A stretch of DNA of 64,000 bases from Vitellaria paradoxa. Taxonomy: Eukaryota; Streptophyta; Magnoliopsida; Ericales; Sapotaceae. Where the stretch lies: the NCBI GenBank assembly GCA_019916065.1, contig CM034233.1, positions 5,462,516 to 5,526,515 on the forward strand, written 5' to 3'. The notes below the pieces were generated by a model that saw nothing but the letters and a program-made list of their open reading frames with translations, did not search any database and had not been told where the DNA came from. How positions within the stretch are numbered: position 1 is the stretch's first letter; the number at the start of each line of letters is the position of its first letter. The translations under genes were made by a program, and so were the position numbers. This document shows positions 24,611 to 37,700 of the stretch, in pieces.

Positions 24611-27600
24611 GTGAGAGGATTATATCAAGAATGATTCCAATTAACAGCCGGTGTATGGATTAACTTGGAATGGAATGTGGACATTTTGGGCCAATCATTG
24701 TGTTATTAAGTTTTAAATCTTAATCACTAGGTGGGGTCATGCATTGCATATTGTTCTGGTTAATTTCATAATCCATAGCTTGGAGCTAACTTTTAATTCC
24801 ATGTAGTGATTTGGTTTTGCTCTCAATAACTGCAGGCAAAATGCATTGACTTTGCTGTAGCAATCATGTACATTATATTGGTTACTGTGTTTGTTGGTTG
24901 GGGTTTATTCCATCAGAAACAGGAGAAGAGCCCAGCTTATAGAACATTGAATGTCTCAAATGGTCATGAAATCCACTCTGTCAACCAGCAAAAGGATGAG
25001 AATCCTTCCATGCAGGTGCATGATCTCTGCCCCTGACTTGTGGTTCATTTTGTTTGCTCAGTTCATCCCATTCTTTCTCCATGTTTAGTTTACATTTGAC
25101 CTTCTCTTGTGTATATGAATTTCCCCCTTTTTTTTGGGGGGGGGGGGGTGGGGGGAACGAAGCACCATTGGTAGGGATGGATAACTTTAACTAGCTTCAG
25201 GGGTAAGAATCTGTTTTCCCCATCTAGGTCTGGCAAGTTTTGTCCAGATGTCATTCTGATCAAACACCCTTGCCATACCATTTGGGATGAGGTCATAAAT
25301 TAAATAGGTTGAGTTGCAACTGATCCTTTTGGACCAAAAGGGTGAAGATAGACTCATCAATCGTTCACTTTCTGTTTTTAATAACATTATATATTCAACA
25401 ATTGCTTGCTATATGATTATTATATGGTTTGTGCAAGTTAATATTCAATGGTCACACATATAATGCATTATTTTGATGGTCCTATATATGTTTATATACT
25501 TTTTTTTTTTATAAATAATTGGAACAAATGTTTACCATGACTGGCTTGGTTTGAAAATGTTGACCACTTGTTGGCTTGTTGGGCCCATGTCATAGTAAGC
25601 ATTCCGTCTGAATTGACCAGTCCAGACATCAAGCCAACATGTCAGGTTTGAACTGGAGACAGTTTTGACCTGCCCGTTCCAGGCTGCTCTACCCCAAAGA
25701 TTATGCCTTTTAATGTAAAAAATGGTTCTTGTTTAATGTGAAAGATACAGTAGTAGAAAAAACAAAAGTAAAATAAAAGTTCTGTTTTAAGATTCTCAAT
25801 TAAATAAATAGAGAAAAGTTCAAATTAAGGGAGTCTATTCCTATGGGTCTCTAGCTATAGCACTAGAAGCATTCTGTATATATTCTTGGCATTAAATAAT
25901 TAGTTCATACATTTTTTTTACCAGGCAATCATTAGTTTATACTTTAGTGTTCAATAATTCACCAACAATTGCATAAAATTTGGCACATTGTTGGGGCCTT
26001 TCTTTTTCAACTATGTTTGGGTAACTTCGTTTTTTTCTTTTCCTTTGTTTTAATTTTACAGTCTGTTGGTAAGTTATTTTAGTTTTCTTAATGAGACTCC
26101 CACAACAATTGTTTTTTTGCTGCTGAATTTTAGACGCTTGAGGATGTTTCTCAAACTACAAAAGGGGTTCAACTTTCAGTTGTGCAAGTGTACATGTCAA
26201 ATTTCTACAGGTTAACTTCCTATGCACTAATGATTATATCATAAGGAATAACTTTTGATGTTGCGGGTCGCATTTCTTTGTTCAGGAGATATGGAACAAT
26301 GGTTGCTAGAAATCCAATCCTTGTGCTATGTTTGTCATTAGCAGTTGTTCTCCTGCTTTGTCTAGGCTTAATCCATTTCAGTGTAGAGACACGACCTGAG
26401 AAGGTATGAGATGTTATCTACATTGCTTTGCACATGGTATATCAGTGTGATGCCTTTAGTTTTGTCAATCTTGGCCTTTCCGTAAATGCCCATTGTATGT
26501 GCTAATCATTTTTCCATTTATCCTTGGATCTATGGATCTGCTTATATGGATGTCTAATTTTGACAACTCACTATGGCAGGTCTTCATGTTTTGGATACTT
26601 GACATTACCACAACACCCTTTCACCAAAATTTTGTATTCTAAAATGTATTAATGAAGTTTCAAAGTTTATTATTAATTTTTTAAGCTTAGGTATTGAAAG
26701 AAAATTTTCAAACTTCATTATTTTTTTTTTCATTTTTCAAAAAGGTAAAGCTTTCCAAATTTTTTGTCTTTTTAAATTTATAATTGTGGAATATTTTTAA
26801 ATTAAATTGTTGCTTTTTCAGACCATTTTTTGAATTTGAGAATTACAAATAATTTTCAAGTGTTATTATTATTATTATTATTATTTTAAAATGATATGGT
26901 TGTTAAAAAATGAATCAAAATATTTTAATTTTCTTTTTTAAAAAATGTGAAGTTTCAAATCTTTCGATTAACTATGTTGATTTTTATTTTTTCAAAATAG
27001 CAATCTTTGGAAAAGGTAAGGATTCAAAATTTATTAAAGGTTGATTTGGCATTTTTAAATAAGGTAAAGTTTCGATAGTGTATTAATTGTTTTATTTTTT
27101 TTTTCCAAAAATATAGAGTTTCCGATAGTTTTAATTTTTAGGTTTCTCTAAATTTAAATTCATTATTTTCTTTGAAAAATTTAGGAAAGGAGGAGAGAGG
27201 AGGAATAGTGTGAGAAGGGAAATATATATATATATTTTAAAACCATGAAAGTTAGTTCAATTGGTAAGATCTTAAGTTTGCTCCCTAGAGGTCACTAGTT
27301 AGAGTCTCCTTAGGACCACTTTGAGTCATAAAAAAAAAATGATTTTTTCATTTCAAGAGATTTTAAGAATTAAGGACTCATTGTTTGGAGGCTTTTTAAG
27401 GCATATTAAAGTAAAATTTTCCAAAATTTGTTACTTTAAATATATAATTGTAAGATATTTTTAAATTAAATCCTCTTTTTTTGCACCAAAATTTTTACTT
27501 CTTTATTTATCAATAATTTTAAAGGATTATTACTTTTTTTTTTTAAAATGTATGATTTTAAAGAAGTGGTTCAAATTTTAATAATTATTATTTATTTGTC

Positions 27601-30600
27601 TTTTTTGAAAATTTAAAGTTTTAATGAAGTATTTTGATTTATTTATTTTTTTCCAAAAAAGTAATGTTTGAAAAAGTGGTGCCATTTAGGCATGGTTTGG
27701 GAACTCATGCTAAAAGCATGCTTTTTTTTAGCTTACTGTAGCATGTGCTAATGGCTAAAATTAAAATTACGGAATTACCCTTTTGTTGGGTAGTTGTGTC
27801 TTCAAAGTAATTTTAGAAAATAGTATAAAGCAATAAGGGCAAAAATGTCAATATATAAAAAAAGCATGCTTTTAGCATACTTCCCAAACGCAAAAAAATC
27901 AAGTGCTAATGGTTCCCAAACCATGTCTTAGTACACCTATTTTGAGCCCATTTTCCATTTTGCGTTTTTGAAAATAAGGAAAACAACTTAAAATACATTT
28001 AGTCACTTGTGTTTTCTAAATCTACTTAGAAGATGGGTTTACGTATGAAATGCAAAATGATCAAAAGTCATTTTGAGCATTTTTAACCAAAAAACAATGA
28101 AATCCCAAACTACAGAAAACAAAGAATGTCAAACTAAATGTGTTTTCGGTATTCTTAAAACATGAATCTCAAAACAAAAACTAGAAAATAAAAAACAAAA
28201 AATAGAAATACAAACCAAATGCCACCATATGGATTCAAAGTAATTGTTGTTTTGGCGTTTAAAAAAAAAATATTTTTGGTATATTTGTTTTGAGTCCATT
28301 TTCTATTTTGAGTTTTTGAAAATAAAAAAAATAGCTCAAAATACATTTGGTCACTTATGATTTCAAAATCTGTTTTAGAGAGTAGAAAGTGGGTTTATAC
28401 ATGAAATGCAAAATAGTAAAAGGTTATTTTGAGTATTTTTAACCAAAAACAAGGAAAATATCAAAACACAGAAAACAGAAAATGTCAAACCAAATGCGTT
28501 TTTTGTTTTTCTTGTTTTGGGATTTTCAAAACATAAAACACATAAAATAGAAAATAGAAAACAAAATAAAAAAACAAAAAATAGAAATGCAAACCAAATG
28601 TCACCTTAAGTTCCCAAAATGTATTAATTATTTTATGTTTGGAAGAGGTAATGATTCAAAGTTCATTAATTATTGTTTTGGCGTTTTTCAAGAAGGTTAA
28701 GTTTCTAAAATGTATTAATTATTTTATTTTTCCAAAATTATAACGTTAAAAGCTTTAATTTTGTGGTTTGTCTATGTTTAATCATTATTTATTTGCAAAA
28801 ATTGGGAAAGGAGTGAGGGGGAATGGTGAGAGGAAAGGGGGGGGGGTGTGCTGTGTGGTGTTACACAATGCTTCCTGTTTTATTGAAGTTCCATTACTCC
28901 TAGCATTTATTATTTACTTCGTTTGGCGTTAATCACACAATTCACTCGTTTTAACTTGAAATAAACATCAAAGCACAAAAACAAGATTAAGTGCAAATAT
29001 CCATTTAAGAACAATGCAATTTTCTATAAAATCACGCAAGTATGGATGAATTAATATCTAATAACCACCATTTTAGAATAATCAGCCACCTTAGCTTGTA
29101 TGCACATGACAATGAAATTGTTCACTTATTGAATAACTAACTAATTTTGTACTGTCACAAAAATTGATTATAAGCATCTTGGATGGTTGTCTATGTCATA
29201 GTTACATCATCACTGAATTGCAAGAGTGTCCATGTCTATGGTCATAGCTTTGTCATGTTCCAACTTCTACACTTATTTTAGATTGCTGTCTATGGAATGG
29301 AGAATTTGTTACAGTCATTGGAAAACATAGTAAAACTAGAGAAGCCCCTAAATTGAATGTTGGTCAGGAATGAGTTTGATTTCTTAAAAGCTTAATGTTA
29401 TTTAACATGTAACAAGTCTTCTAGCAGTTCTATTATCTGATTCTTCTCACAATATAGTTACTACTTCTAGTTGTTCTATACTATTTCAGCTATGGGTGGG
29501 ACCTGGGAGCAAAGCTGCAAGGGAGAAACTATTTTTTGACAGCCATCTAGCCCCGTTTTACAGAATTGAGCAGGTTCTGCATCTTTATATTTCTTTTGTG
29601 TTTTGCTGATTATAGGTCATATGTTACTGTCTTTTAATTGATTTTACCGGCCACCATCATTTTTTTTTTCTTTGAAATTTTCCTTTCCATCTTTGCATCT
29701 ATCATCAGATCTACTTGTTTTTGACACAAATACACTACAGAGAACAGATATCCATTTTTTCCTTTTCTTAAATGCATCTCCAAGATATTGGTACAATCTT
29801 ACATAGCATGATGTTTGAATTTTTATTGTAAAATTATTTCTTAAGCGTGTCTTTCCTAGAGTTATTGGGATCCCTTACCCCCTTATGAAACCACAATCTG
29901 GATCACGTGACCCCAATTATGATCCATGTGTGATCTGGATTGTTAAATATAACGACCCCAATAAAAAATTTAATTTGTAGTCTATAACATAGAGAAATGA
30001 AAGGGAAAGAAAAGGGAGAATGAAATATTAGTTTATTTATTAGTGTTGTTTTATTTGCTTAGATATTTGAAATTTTGAAATTGGAATATTTATTGAAATT
30101 ATAATATAAGTTATGAAAATTGCACATTATTTTACTTGTTCTTTTAAATACTATTGAAACTGTCTCAAATTATATATGGATATGTATGAACGACCCATTC
30201 ATAAATGAACTACGACTCGGAATAGTGCTCCAACTAAGTCTACCCACTGTACCGTATATCGAAGAAAATACTAAACCATGTACCCGTACCCGTATCGTGT
30301 GCCATAACGAACTATGTCCGGGGTAACTTTGGTCTTTCCATTTAATTACCAAAAAAAAAAAAAACTTTGGTCTTGCCATTTACTTCTTGCCGAACTTCCA
30401 CTAACATGCTTTTCAATTTACTTTTGAAGATGCATTTTGAGCCAATTATTGAGATAGTATTTCCAAGATAGTCTTACCTATAAAGGTTGACCTAGATGAC
30501 CTACCAAGGAATTTTTTTCCAAGTTTCATGAGTGATTATCCTTGGTTCAATACAGTCAACTTGAAATTTTATTTCATGTAGGAGTATTATTAACGATAGA

Positions 30601-31665
30601 ACTTTTATCTTTTTTAAAAAAAGACCAAAAAATTGGAGGACACTGTCAATTTTTTTTTTCTTCTTTGAATAATGTGAGTTGCAATGGTTTATTCATTTTG
30701 GATGCTCTGTTTACTTCCTCTTTTTTTCCATCCTATGTTATGATGACTTACATCCTTTTTTTTTTTGGTAATTATGATGACTTCCATCCTGCTTGAACAT
30801 TGCAAGAGAATGACTTCTATCCTGTTTTAACATTGCAATAGGGTGACTTCTTCTCACATGTTTTGCAGGTTATGCTGGCAACAATTCCAGATGCAATGCA
30901 TGGCAAGTCACCAAGCATTGTGACAGAGAACAATATAAAGTTACTTTTCGAAATTCAAAATAAGGTTTTTGCTGTGCCATGTAACTCTTAAAGCCATAAA
31001 TTTGATGTCTAAAGTTCGATTGAAGTAGACCTTCAATGAATATTGGGTGCTACTGCTTTTATTTCCTTTACTATTGTCTGGTATCAGTTGAACAAGTGTG
31101 TAATTAAGAATATTTGTTCGTTCTTTTTCTATATTTTTATTCGATTTTACAGGTGGATGGAATTCGAGCAAATTATTCAGGCTCATTGGTGTCTTTGAGT
31201 GACATTTGTATGAAGCCACTTGGCCAAGATTGTGCCACTCAAAGTGTTCTACAGGTACCATCTTGTTGGCATCTCAAGCCTATCATTTTTAACTGGTCTG
31301 CTTTCTTGAGATTGGAACAAAACTCCATTAAATTATAAATATACCAGATGAAGAATGCACTGGAACAATCGGAACTTTCCTTTTCTCTAAATGTGTAAAT
31401 GATGAAAGTGGAAAGTGATTTGACCTGTAAATTGATCCTCCCTCAAGAAGCAGAAGTCCTAAATCCTTAGTTTGTGACGTCCCTCTTGAGGCCACCCTTG
31501 GGACTTATCTTGGTAATTACTTAGCCTGCACGGTATGGGAAAGTACACATGCTTGGAGAACCCTGGGTGCTCTAAGAGGCCCAGAGACCTTGCTTGCAAA
31601 AACAAAAATAAAAAAATAGAAAAGATAGATTCTTCAATGTTGATTACAACAACATCTGTCCCTCC

Positions 31666-31700
<35 letters not shown>

Positions 31701-34700
31701 AAAAAAAAGTAGTTTATCTTTTCTTAACCTAATGGTCCAAACTTAAACGCTCATTTTGCTAAACTTTAGAATAGACCAATAGCCTCTGAATTAATTTCTC
31801 TATGTAACACATGGTTCACTCCAGTTGATTTTTATTTTGTTGTAAAGTGAAGGTGAATTTCTATTAAAAGCATTTTTAAGAATGGAATCGAAGTCCCACT
31901 TTAATTGAAGTAGCTATGCAAAGTCCAATAATGTAGCAAGGATCTTTTTGACACTGACTAAAAAGTAGGGCTACAACCAATGGTGGAGAGAAAAGGTAAT
32001 CGGTGGGAGCAGGCCCGAACCTAAAAATTTTGGGGCTTAAAATGGAATGTTCGATAAGGCCTATCTAAAAAATTTATAAGGCCCATCAAAAAAAAAAAAA
32101 AATTGAAGTTGGATAAATGATTTAAAAAAAAAAAGGCCTATCCAAAAAAAAAAAAGAAAGAAAAAATTGAAGTTGGATAAATGATAAAAAAAAGCTGAAG
32201 TTAAATAAAAAAAATAAATGACAAAAAAAGTCTATCTAAAAAAGTAATAAGGCCTATCAGTTGGATAAATGATAAAAAATCCTATCTAAAAAAAAAAAGA
32301 AAGATATGAAGTTGGATAAGTGATAAATGATATAAAAAAAAAAAAAAAAAAACTGAAGTTGGATTAAAAGGAGCTAAAGTTGGATACTGGAGAAGATCAA
32401 GAGTTTTTCAAAATTTTAATGATAAATGTTTGTTGAAATTTTCAAATAAATGTGTTTAAATCTTGAAGATGAGAGAGAGTTGGATTTGGGAGGGGGTAAG
32501 TAAGGATATTTTGGGGTAGTGGGTTTAAAAGAGAATTTTAGTGAGCGTAATATTAGAAAATATGTATAACTATTTTTTTTTTTTAAATGAGTGAGGGCAG
32601 TTGCCCCTAATGTACCATAGTTATTCCCGCCCTTGGCTACGACAACCAGTGAAAAACTTATATTTTCTTCTGTTTCATCTAGGATTTTATTTTTCTAAAA
32701 CTTCTCATTATATTTATGTAATTTGTTGCATCCTTGGATTGAGTTTACAAGATCAATAATTTCCCTAGCCTTTATATTTGATTTGTTCTCTTAGCATCAT
32801 TAGTCGCATCATGGTTTTTAAGTACTGTACTTCTTGCCCAGGGTTTCATATTCTAGTTATCCTTGTGTGAATATCATTAAGGCATGCAATTGACAATGCT
32901 TCATTCATACTATTGCCTAAGCAGCCCGTTCTTTTTTTTTTTTTTTTTTTTTAACTTTTCAGTTGCCTATGTTAATGTGTTTTGCTACGAGCACATCACC
33001 TTTTTATTTTTTGTAATGAACCTAAATTTGAACTGCTTCATTGTTTAAGTCATGTTCATTACTGAGACTTCTGTTTGCTTCTTTGTTGCTTTGTGTCAAA
33101 ACAGACCTGTTTTTGTTCCTTTTTCTCACATTTGTGTTGCCTTTATTGATGCTTTGATGTCAATGCATTATGTTACCATTTTGCATCATTTTGTTGCTCA
33201 TCTTCATTCCTAAGAGTTTCGTGTGTGTCCTAATATGTTTTATGTAAAAAATCGTTTGTATCTTTACATCTATTTATTGAAACTTGGATACATGTTGTTG
33301 ACATGGCTTAATTTTTTGTGATAGTATTTCAAAATGGATCCTAAAAATTATGATGGCTACGGGGGTGTTGATCACGTTGAGTATTGTTTTCAGGTATACT
33401 CTAGTGATCTCAATTTCTATGTTGCAAACTTAATATCCTTATCTTTCTTTTTTTCTTTTTCTTTTTTTTATTATATTTTCCCTTTGGTTTTATTGTAACC
33501 AGCAATTTGTTGGTTTCACCGTTGTTTAAAACTACTCTGGATTTACTTTATGACCATAGGAGACTTTGGGCCTTTTATTCATTTTGACCCTTTGCTTGTG
33601 CCTGATTTCTCGAGCCTATTCCATGAACGGAAGCATTGAATATCAGCTTAGGATGTCCATTTTTTTCAGTATTAGCTTAAAATATCCAAATCATTTTTTA
33701 TTTTTTTCGGATAAACATAACCCACAACACACTAAATCTAATATGTCCAAATCCGAGTAAGAGGAGTGTTAGGAGACATTAAAATAAAAAACATAGATAA
33801 TGGAATCACTGAATTTTCATTAATGTGACATCAATTGTTTTCTACTCTCATCTATCAAAGAAATAAATAAAAAATATGGCTACACCAAAATTATTGATGT
33901 TTTTAATGCTTGTGCTGAAAATTTTAGTTCAAATTTTTTTTCAGTTTGTATACTCTCTCTTAAAATTTTGATCAAATGGAGGTCTACAATTTTGAGCTAA
34001 CTAATTTATTTAATTGGTTAATTATTTTAGGTGAATATTGTTGTATCTGAATTTGTTTCCTTTTGGCAATTCCAAGATGATTTGAACAGTTTTTGGTTGT
34101 TACATCACTAATTATCCCTAAAGCTTAAGAAATGAGTCAATGTCAATAACATTTTAAAATAATGGAGGCAAGTGTAACTTTTAATTGTTGATTTTTTCGG
34201 AAGGGGGTCAATGTCAACAACATTTCAAAATAATGGAGGCAAGTTTAACTTTTGAATGTTATGGATGGTAAGTGTAATTATTCAAATGTTGAGAGGGAGG
34301 TGGGTGTAATTTACCCTAAAAACATTAATAATTTTGGGGTAGCATTATTTTTTGGACTCAAGTCTTGACTATGAATCCTTCAGAGGAGGTGACATCGGCT
34401 ATGGTTTTCTAGGATCTCTTCTTTGCTATCATGTTAAAGAATAATGTAATGAATGAATGTTTGACACATCCAATAGGATTGTGTTGTATTGTATGTACCT
34501 TGTGTGATATGAATAACTTACATTAATAAGGCAAGAAGAATAAAATCCTAGGGAATAATATCTCTAAATCTACCACCTAGCATATTGCTATAATACCATA
34601 TCCAGCAATTATTATTTACAAATTAAAATAATCTAACTGCTTATTGACAATGTTACCCTCTGTGCTTTTGTAAGCATTATACTTCTGCAGACACATGTCT

Positions 34701-37700
34701 GAGTGCATTTAAAGCCCCACTTGATCCGAGCACTGCATTAGGAGGTTTCTCTGGGAATAACTATTCTGAGGTAGGTTCCTGATCCCTTATATATTGCCAT
34801 TGTAATTAAGGTGTATGGTGACAGAATTTTGATGCTTCTGATCCAGGCTTCCGCATTTATTATAACTTATCCTGTAAACAATGCTGTTGATAGAGAAGGA
34901 AATGAAACTAGGAAAGCAGTTGCTTGGGAGAGGGCCTTTATTCAGTTGGTGAAGGTTTGTATTTTGTATTAATGTGAAGGTTTGTATTTTGCATTAATGT
35001 CTTATTATTATTATTAATTTTCAAAAACAGCATACTGTTTTTGCTTTAGTTCTTGTATTAGGAATTTATGCAATGTTATAGTCTGACACTACTTTAATTT
35101 CCTGTTACTGTGCTAATTATTGGATGCCTTGTCAATAGTAGAATGGATTTTTTTGGAAAATGAAAATTAAGAATTTACATAGGGTTGGAATTATTTATGG
35201 AAAAACAATATGAAAAATATAAATGATTTCACCATAGAGGATTGTATTCTAGCCAGAAGGTGCTAATCAAGCACCAGAGGGAGAATGAAAATGACCTTAT
35301 TTTTAGTATCATGACTTGTATGTTTGGGTGAATATAAGAACTTAGGATTGGACAAAGATCAGAAATATTTGGATCACTAAAAATATGGTTCTTGTCTGGC
35401 AGAAAGTAGCCAAGTTCTGCTGTTTTTGCCTTGATATCCCAACTATTGCTTTTGAAAGAATGAGGCTTGATGGTATGAAAGGCCTTGGATGGCCCTAGTT
35501 ACCGTAAATAGTGAATTAAGTAGGTGACCTAATTAGTTAGTAAATCCTTTTTGTCCTGATATTTTTTTGTCACAAAGCTACATATATTTTAAAGATTCTT
35601 AAATTTACGTATTTAAAAGTTGTATGATGCTGTGGTTTAGTGTTGTTTCTCTCTGATACTGCTTACCCCACCTTTCCTTACTGCTCGACTCTCCCACAGC
35701 ATGCAACAACATTCACTTGTATGGATACTTGTGCTACGGAATCTGACCTGGTTCTTTGTGGTAGGATGAACTCTTGCCAATGGTGCAGTCTAAAAATTTA
35801 ACAATTTCCTACTCATCAGAAAGCTCCATTGAGGAAGAATTAAAAAGAGAGAGTACTGCAGATGCTATAACTATTTCAGTGAGGCCATGCAAACCCTCCT
35901 TCCTCTACTTTCTTTTATCATATTTTTGGATGTTATTTGCATCTTTCTGATAGAAATATTCAAGTTTTATTTCCTTATAGGAACAACGAGACTTTTGAAT
36001 TGCAACTGTTTTTTTTGTTATAATTATGACATTTTCCATTCATATAGCGGGGCAATTTTGTTTAAATAAATGAAAATTTGTGATATCTTTTCATTTTCTT
36101 TTGCTTCCTTTTTTGTTCAGATAAGCTATCTCGTGATGTTTGCTTACATATCTTTAACTTTGGGCGGTGTACCTCATTTCACTTCATTCTATATATCATC
36201 TAAGGTATGGTTCCATTCATGTTTTAACTCTCTTTTAATGTATACAATGGCAAGCTTCATATATCTTGGTACACAAATCTTTTTCATCTCAGGCTTCATA
36301 TGCTAGCTTTTGCATAAAAAATTGTTTTGGAAATTGATAGTTGTATGCCATTTACTTGGTCGCAACTTTTATCCTGAGGACTGAACTTATAAGAGGAGTA
36401 AACTTCTTAAATTTTCAAATGTGCACCTGGATTTTAGCATGAAATACAGATTGATGCTTTAGAAACACTATCTATCTTTTATTAGTGCCTTTGTTGAGGG
36501 CATGAAATTCAGAAATTTGGGATTTTTTCCCCTTCTACCACCAATCTACCGGGCTATGAGATAAATTTTTGGACATGGACATAGAACAACACATTTAATG
36601 TTTCTAAAAATGTTTGATGGTGGATCTTTAGTAAACAACTGCAAATTTATCTTTTGTAGTCCCTGAGTTGCTTCATAAGAAATGACTTATTAACTAGTGG
36701 TGCACTAGTGCATGGCTTGAGAACTGAACCACTAGTGCATAATGATTAGTGTAGATTTTATTATGTCTAAATCATTTGAATGGTTGGTTTCCAGGTATTG
36801 CTTGGTCTTTCTGGAGTTATGCTTGTCATGCTTTCTGTTCTTGGATCAGTTGCGTTCTTCAGTGCAATTGGAATAAAATCTACACTTATCATAATGGAAG
36901 TCATCCCTTTTCTTGTTTTGGCTGTAAGTTTCGTTTGCTTAAAAGCCTTCTAGGCTCAATACAATGTTCAATTTTTCTCACTCCTGTTGTAAGTTATTGC
37001 TATTGCCAAAGTAGGAATAGCACAAATTGAAGTTAAATTCCCTAAAATATAGGTATTGTCTGACATGCCAAATCAGTGCTCTGTTGCTAGTAATTTTTAT
37101 ACATCTTACCTTAATCACATCCACCCAATGGCTACTAGTTTGCCCATCCTACTAAGTGATTGTACCCTTGTTTGCTTGTTTCTTTGTATTTTTTTTTTGT
37201 TTCAAAATATATTTCTATCACAGTTTGGACATTCAGATTTTCGCTATGAGTCGCCCCCCCCCCCCAAAAAAAAAAGTAAATTCCATGTGTTTCAACAAAG
37301 TGCAAAAAGCTATGTGAATTCAGCTCTTTTCCCCAGATATCTGACTTTGCAAAATAAACAAAAAAATGCTTTTCATCTTATGCAAAGAAATTTCAGTGTC
37401 TTGAAAACATCTCCTATTTGGGATGGGTTTCTGGGGTTGGGGGAGCAGCTTTTCCCACTACAGGCTCCCCTTACCCAAGTTTCAGGCCTACAAACATTCT
37501 CCCCCATCACCCCCCTCACCCTACTGAAAAAAAAACCAAAGAAAAATAAAAATAAAAATAATAATAATAGTGATTGTTGTATCTACAAAAAAGTAAAAGC
37601 TAATTAATATTGAAAACTAAATGTTGGTATGCTCAAAAGTAATTTTTTTGGTAATTACAACCCAGCAATGAACAAACCAAATCAAAATTTGGCGGTAGGT

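Noticed and set aside
25090..25387. Minus-strand open frames in intron 8
   Set aside because: Repeat-like sequence beside a G-run, with no recognised domain.
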